From: Phymorhynchus buccinoides
Taxonomy: Eukaryota > Mollusca > Gastropoda > Neogastropoda > Raphitomidae
Direction of reading: 5' to 3'
Assembly (NCBI GenBank): GCA_017654935.2
Contig: CM065686.1
Coordinates: 24,840,496-24,904,495, forward strand
Length of the DNA: 64,000 nucleotides
Shown: in pieces, positions 59,930-64,000 of the stretch
Layout of the letters: the number at the start of each line of letters is the position of its first letter
Numbering within the stretch: the stretch's first letter is position 1
The notes under the pieces: model-generated
The model's input: only the letters and a program-made list of their open reading frames with translations
Told to the model about the DNA's origin: nothing
Databases searched by the model: none
Program-made: the position numbers and the translations under genes

Positions 59930-60757
59930 GAGTGTGTAACCTTTGTCCTTTACCTAGCATTATCATCTTATTGTTAGCTGGCTGACATTGTGCCTGTGTA
60001 TCACTGTGTAACCTTTGTCCTTTACCTAGCATTATCGTCTGATTGTTAGCTGGCTGACATTGTGCCTGTGTATCACTGTGTGTGTAACCTTTATCCTTTA
60101 CCTAGCATTATCGTCTGATTGTCAACTGGCTGACATTGTGCCTGCATATCACTGTGTGTGTAACCTTTGTCCTTTACCTAGCATTATCATCTTATTGTTA
60201 GCTGGCTGACATTGTGCCTGTGTATCACTGTGTAACCTTTGTCCTTTACCTAGCATTATCATCTGATTGTTAGCTGGCTGACATTGTGCCTGTGTATCAC
60301 TGTGTAACCTTTGTCCTTTACCTAGCATTATCATCTGATTGTTAGCTGGCTGACATTGTGCCTGCATATCACTGTGTGTGTAACCTTTGTCCTTTACCTA
60401 GCATTATCATCTGATTGTTAGCTGGCTGACATTGTGCCTGTATATCACTGTGAGTGTAACCTTTGTCCTTTACCTAGCATTATCATCTTATTGTTAGCTG
60501 GCTGACATTGTGCCTGTATATCACTGTGAGTGTAACCTTTGTCCTTTACCTAGCATTATCGTCTGATTGTTAGCTGGCTGACATTGTGCCTGTATGTCAC
60601 TGTGTGTGTAACCTTTGTCCTTTACCTAGCATTATCATCTGATTGTTAGCTGGCTGACATTGTGCTTGTATGTCACTGTGTCTGTAACCTTTGTCCTTTA
60701 CCTAGCATTATCGTCTGATTGTTAGCTGGCTGACATTGTGCCTGTGTATCACTGTGT
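59930..60757. repeat. Minisatellite of about 68-74 bp, 12 units
   Basis: Units share GTAACCTTTGTCCTTTACCT, AGCATTATC and GTTAGCTGGCTGACATTGTG. Length varies by TG slippage in the joining TGTGTG. Confidence 0.97.
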
Positions 60758-60759
60758 TC

Positions 60760-61575
60760 CATCAGACATGTTTTCATGTTCAATCATATTTTCTTTTGAT
60801 CAACATGACAAATGGTGAATCTAGTTTGGTATTTTTCTTCTTTTTTCTTTTTCTTTCATGTATCACACACTGTGGATGTCTAACAACGTAAACAGCGGCA
60901 AGGGACCGAATTCCAACGTATTCGTAATGATTTGCAAACAAAAGTAATAATAGACGTTTTAAGATTTTCTGTTTTTTCTTCCTGAAATTTAGCTTGTTTT
61001 TCTTTTTTTGTTAATGTTTCTGTTTTTGTGTCTGTGTCTTCGTGTCTTCGGGTCTTCCCTTTTCAACAGAACAAAGAGTTATTGTAGACTATTACGAAAT
61101 GACGTATTTGCTTTCTCAGAATTTGGCGTTTTGCAACGACTTTTAATTATTGTGCTAACAGTCTCCAAGCACCAATCTCCGCTGCTGTAAACAGGGATGT
61201 TGCAAGCTCGTTGTTTATACCTGACAGTGTTTGAACTATAGTCGCGATCTGATATGACCAGAGATAAAGACGTTGACTACTATTGTCGCAATGGGCAGTC
61301 CACCATACACTCACTCTGAAGGCCACCACTCGAGGTTCTGACGCCTGCTAGTGTTGACAAACCTTTTTCAAGGTGGGCCACTCACCACAACTACTACTCT
61401 AACCGTATTGCGCAGATTGGGAAACGTTTGGTGACAGCATAAAAACACTTGAACGTGTTAACTTGAAGCACACAGGTTTTACTAACCTGAGTCACAGGTT
61501 TGGCTGCGACGCGCTCTCCAGGTGGGAGCAACCCGAATTTCACAGAGACGCCTCCGTGACTATGAATTACCTAAT
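60760..61575. other. Interval without recognised features
   Basis: T-rich near 60830-61020. No gene seen. Confidence 0.45.
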
Positions 61576-61576
61576 A

Positions 61577-61752
61577 CAGTGGAACCTTCCTTATAAGACC
61601 TCCCATTATAAGACCCCCTCCCATATAAGACCTTCTTCTCTGAGACATTGCCCTTCTTTGTAAGTATTAAAATTACCTCCCTTATAAGACCCCTCCCTTA
61701 TAAGACCTCATTTGGGATGATTTGTGAAGGTCTTATAAGGGAGGCTCCACTG
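61577..61752. mobile_element. pogo/Tigger-like MITE, TA-flanked
   Basis: CAGTGGAACCTTCCTTATAA at the left mirrors TTATAAGGGAGGCTCCACTG at the right, with TA on both sides (61575-61576, 61753-61754). Inside are further TTATAAGACC words. Such CAGTGGAACC ends are typical of pogo/Tigger elements. Confidence 0.8.
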
Positions 61753-61754
61753 TA

Positions 61755-62215
61755 CTGAAACCTGAAGCGGGAAACCACTTAACAGAGGCTTTCAAAGAGT
61801 AAGCTTCTGAACCATATGGAACCTCGGAACAAACTATCACCCGCTTCACACTGTAGGCCCTAGGTGTAAGAATGTCGTTGGGGGGACATAGATATAAATA
61901 ACTGAAAACTTAACGGCGACCTGAAAAGGATGAATAGATGGTGTGCTTCCTTTCTGTTTCTCCCCAGATTGACAGTCAGCGGCAGGAGTGGACGGTGTCT
62001 GTGGAAACAAAATGGACGACCAGTGAGTGGACACAGCTGGGGAAGAGGCTCTCCTGTGGGCAGGGCTGGATAGACGAACCTTTTGAAAGCAGTTTCTAAA
62101 AAACGTAAGAGGCTTGTAATCAATTATTGATTTGTCAAACATTTAGAAGAAATTATTCGGTGGCTCGTTTATAACGACTTTTTCTTCTGTGCACTACTTG
62201 TCTGCCTCTCTCTCT
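61755..62215. other. Interval without recognised features
   Basis: No gene or repeat family recognised. Confidence 0.4.
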
Positions 62216-62216
62216 C

Positions 62217-62939
<723 letters not shown>

Positions 62940-62940
<1 letters not shown>

Positions 62941-63872
62941 TTTTCCTTTCTGTCTGTCCCAAGGATATCTCCCGAACCGCTTGACCGAATCGCGTCAAAT
63001 TTTGTGTGAAGGTGTGCCTCCTTAATAGGAAGAGATCGGCGCAAACCATTTTGCCGTCGTGACCTTGACCTTGACGTACGACCTTGAAAACCGAAAATCT
63101 ATTTGTAGCCTTATCTCGGGCACCGATCAACATAGGATGTTGAAACTTGGTATGAAGGTGGTTTGGCTTATGCCCGTTCTGTTGATGGCATACCGATCAA
63201 GGTCAAGATCAAGGTCAAAAAGATCGCTGAGCCTGAAAATCGGAGGGTCATTTTTTTCTCCTTCTGTCTGTCCCAAGGATATCTTTCGAACGGGTTGACA
63301 GACTTACGTCAAATTTTGTGTGCTGGTATGTCACCATGAGAGGAAGGCATCCGCGCAAACCATTTTGCCGTCGTGACCTTGCCTTGGCGTACGACCTTGA
63401 AAACCGAAAATCTTTCAGGGGCCATAACTCCCACACCGTTAGTGTTAGAGTCTTCAAATTTGGCATGAAGGTACTTTGGCTTATGCCCGTTCTGATGGTG
63501 GCATACTGATCAAGGTCAAGGTCACGTTCCGGGCGATCAGTAGGCCTTGAATGTGGTAGGGGTCTACACATTGGGTTTTAAGCCATATTTTCCACATTGG
63601 TACTTGACAGAAGCGCTTCAGATTGTGTGTGGTACTGTATACCCTAGAGAAGAAAACATCCGAGCATAAATTATCACCATGCTGACCTTGACCTTGAAGT
63701 GTGACCTTGAAAACCGAAATTTCCTTCTTTGCGCTATATGTTTCTTCTTCAAGCTGTATCTCGTGAACTAGAAGACAGAATCCCTTCCAATTTTGTGTCA
63801 GGATGTGACACTCTACGGGGTGTCGCAAGTGCGTGGCATTGCTGGTGACGGACATGTCTGCCGCTCGGCGAC
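62940..63872 (-). repeat. Interspersed repeat X with three AGGTCA-rich blocks
   Basis: Three related blocks (about 62955-63255, 63256-63545 and 63546-63850) each carry GACCTTGACCTTG-type or TCAAGGTCAAGGTCA words plus TCAAATTTTGTGTG and TATGCCCGTTCTG. The right end is the inverted box of 23011 and 44174 (63851-63870). It has no coding frame. Confidence 0.75.
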
Positions 63873-63874
63873 GC

Positions 63875-63876
63875 CC

Positions 63877-63933
<57 letters not shown>

Positions 63934-64000
63934 CTTGTTGTTCTTCTTCTTCTTCTTCTTCTTCTTCTTCTTCTTCCTTCTCCTCCTCTTCTTCCTCCTC
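63875..64000. repeat. (GTT)n then (CTT)n
   Basis: GTT to about 63940, then CTT and CTCCTC to the end of the window. Confidence 0.95.

Overview
This window looks like a repeat-dominated stretch of an animal nuclear genome. The best guess is a marine mollusc, perhaps a gastropod, but that is an inference from the repeat types and not from a marker gene. It has no operons, ribosome-binding sites or densely packed genes. Instead it has nested LTR retrotransposons, a Penelope-like element, several LINE 3' ends, tRNA-derived SINE copies, about twenty short inverted-repeat DNA elements, long (AC)n, (AG)n and (AAT)n arrays, and several minisatellites. Only one ordinary host coding region is convincing: a 237-codon START-domain (StAR-related lipid transfer) frame at 10919-11629. 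It is uninterrupted, and a decayed copy of its 3' end lies just downstream.

Layout. Positions 1-7183 hold the 3' part of an outer Ty3/Gypsy element on the + strand. A complete 5.4-kb inner Gypsy element on the - strand (354-5730) interrupts its integrase, with a 5-bp target duplication and 107-bp LTRs. The outer 3' LTR abuts a broken Penelope-like reverse transcriptase on the - strand (7184-8635), followed by LINE fragments (8765-10160). The START gene region is 10.9-12.1 kb. From 12.5 to 17 kb there are (AG)n and (AC)n arrays, a 15-bp minisatellite and a TTAA-flanked inverted-repeat element. From 17 to 31 kb there are LINE fragments, a hAT-like element, a 143-bp satellite and the first copies of two palindromic MITE families. 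From 31 to 44.7 kb there are SINE-like copies, piggyBac-like TTAA MITEs, an element with telomere-like sequence inside it and a 45-bp minisatellite. From 44.7 to 54 kb there are an 81-bp minisatellite, a LINE 3' end, a SINE cluster and a 496-bp inverted-repeat element. From 54 to 64 kb there are a 1.13-kb foldback element rich in TGCACGTGCA, more MITEs, 75-bp and roughly 72-bp minisatellites, long G and C runs, and a repeat rich in AGGTCA half-sites.

Most promising observations: (i) two adjacent hairpins in the outer Gypsy 3' UTR with the same 14-nt loop on unrelated perfect stems; (ii) an 11-nt complementarity between the inner Gypsy LTR and the site where its tRNA primer should pair, suggesting self-priming; (iii) eleven scattered copies of the palindrome TAGGCCTA where about one is expected; (iv) inverted-repeat elements whose ends are built from arrays of one short motif (TGCACGTGCA, ACTCGCCGT or CCGGAAAATGCCG). 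Long open frames over minisatellites and microsatellites are artefacts of unit length and were not called as genes.
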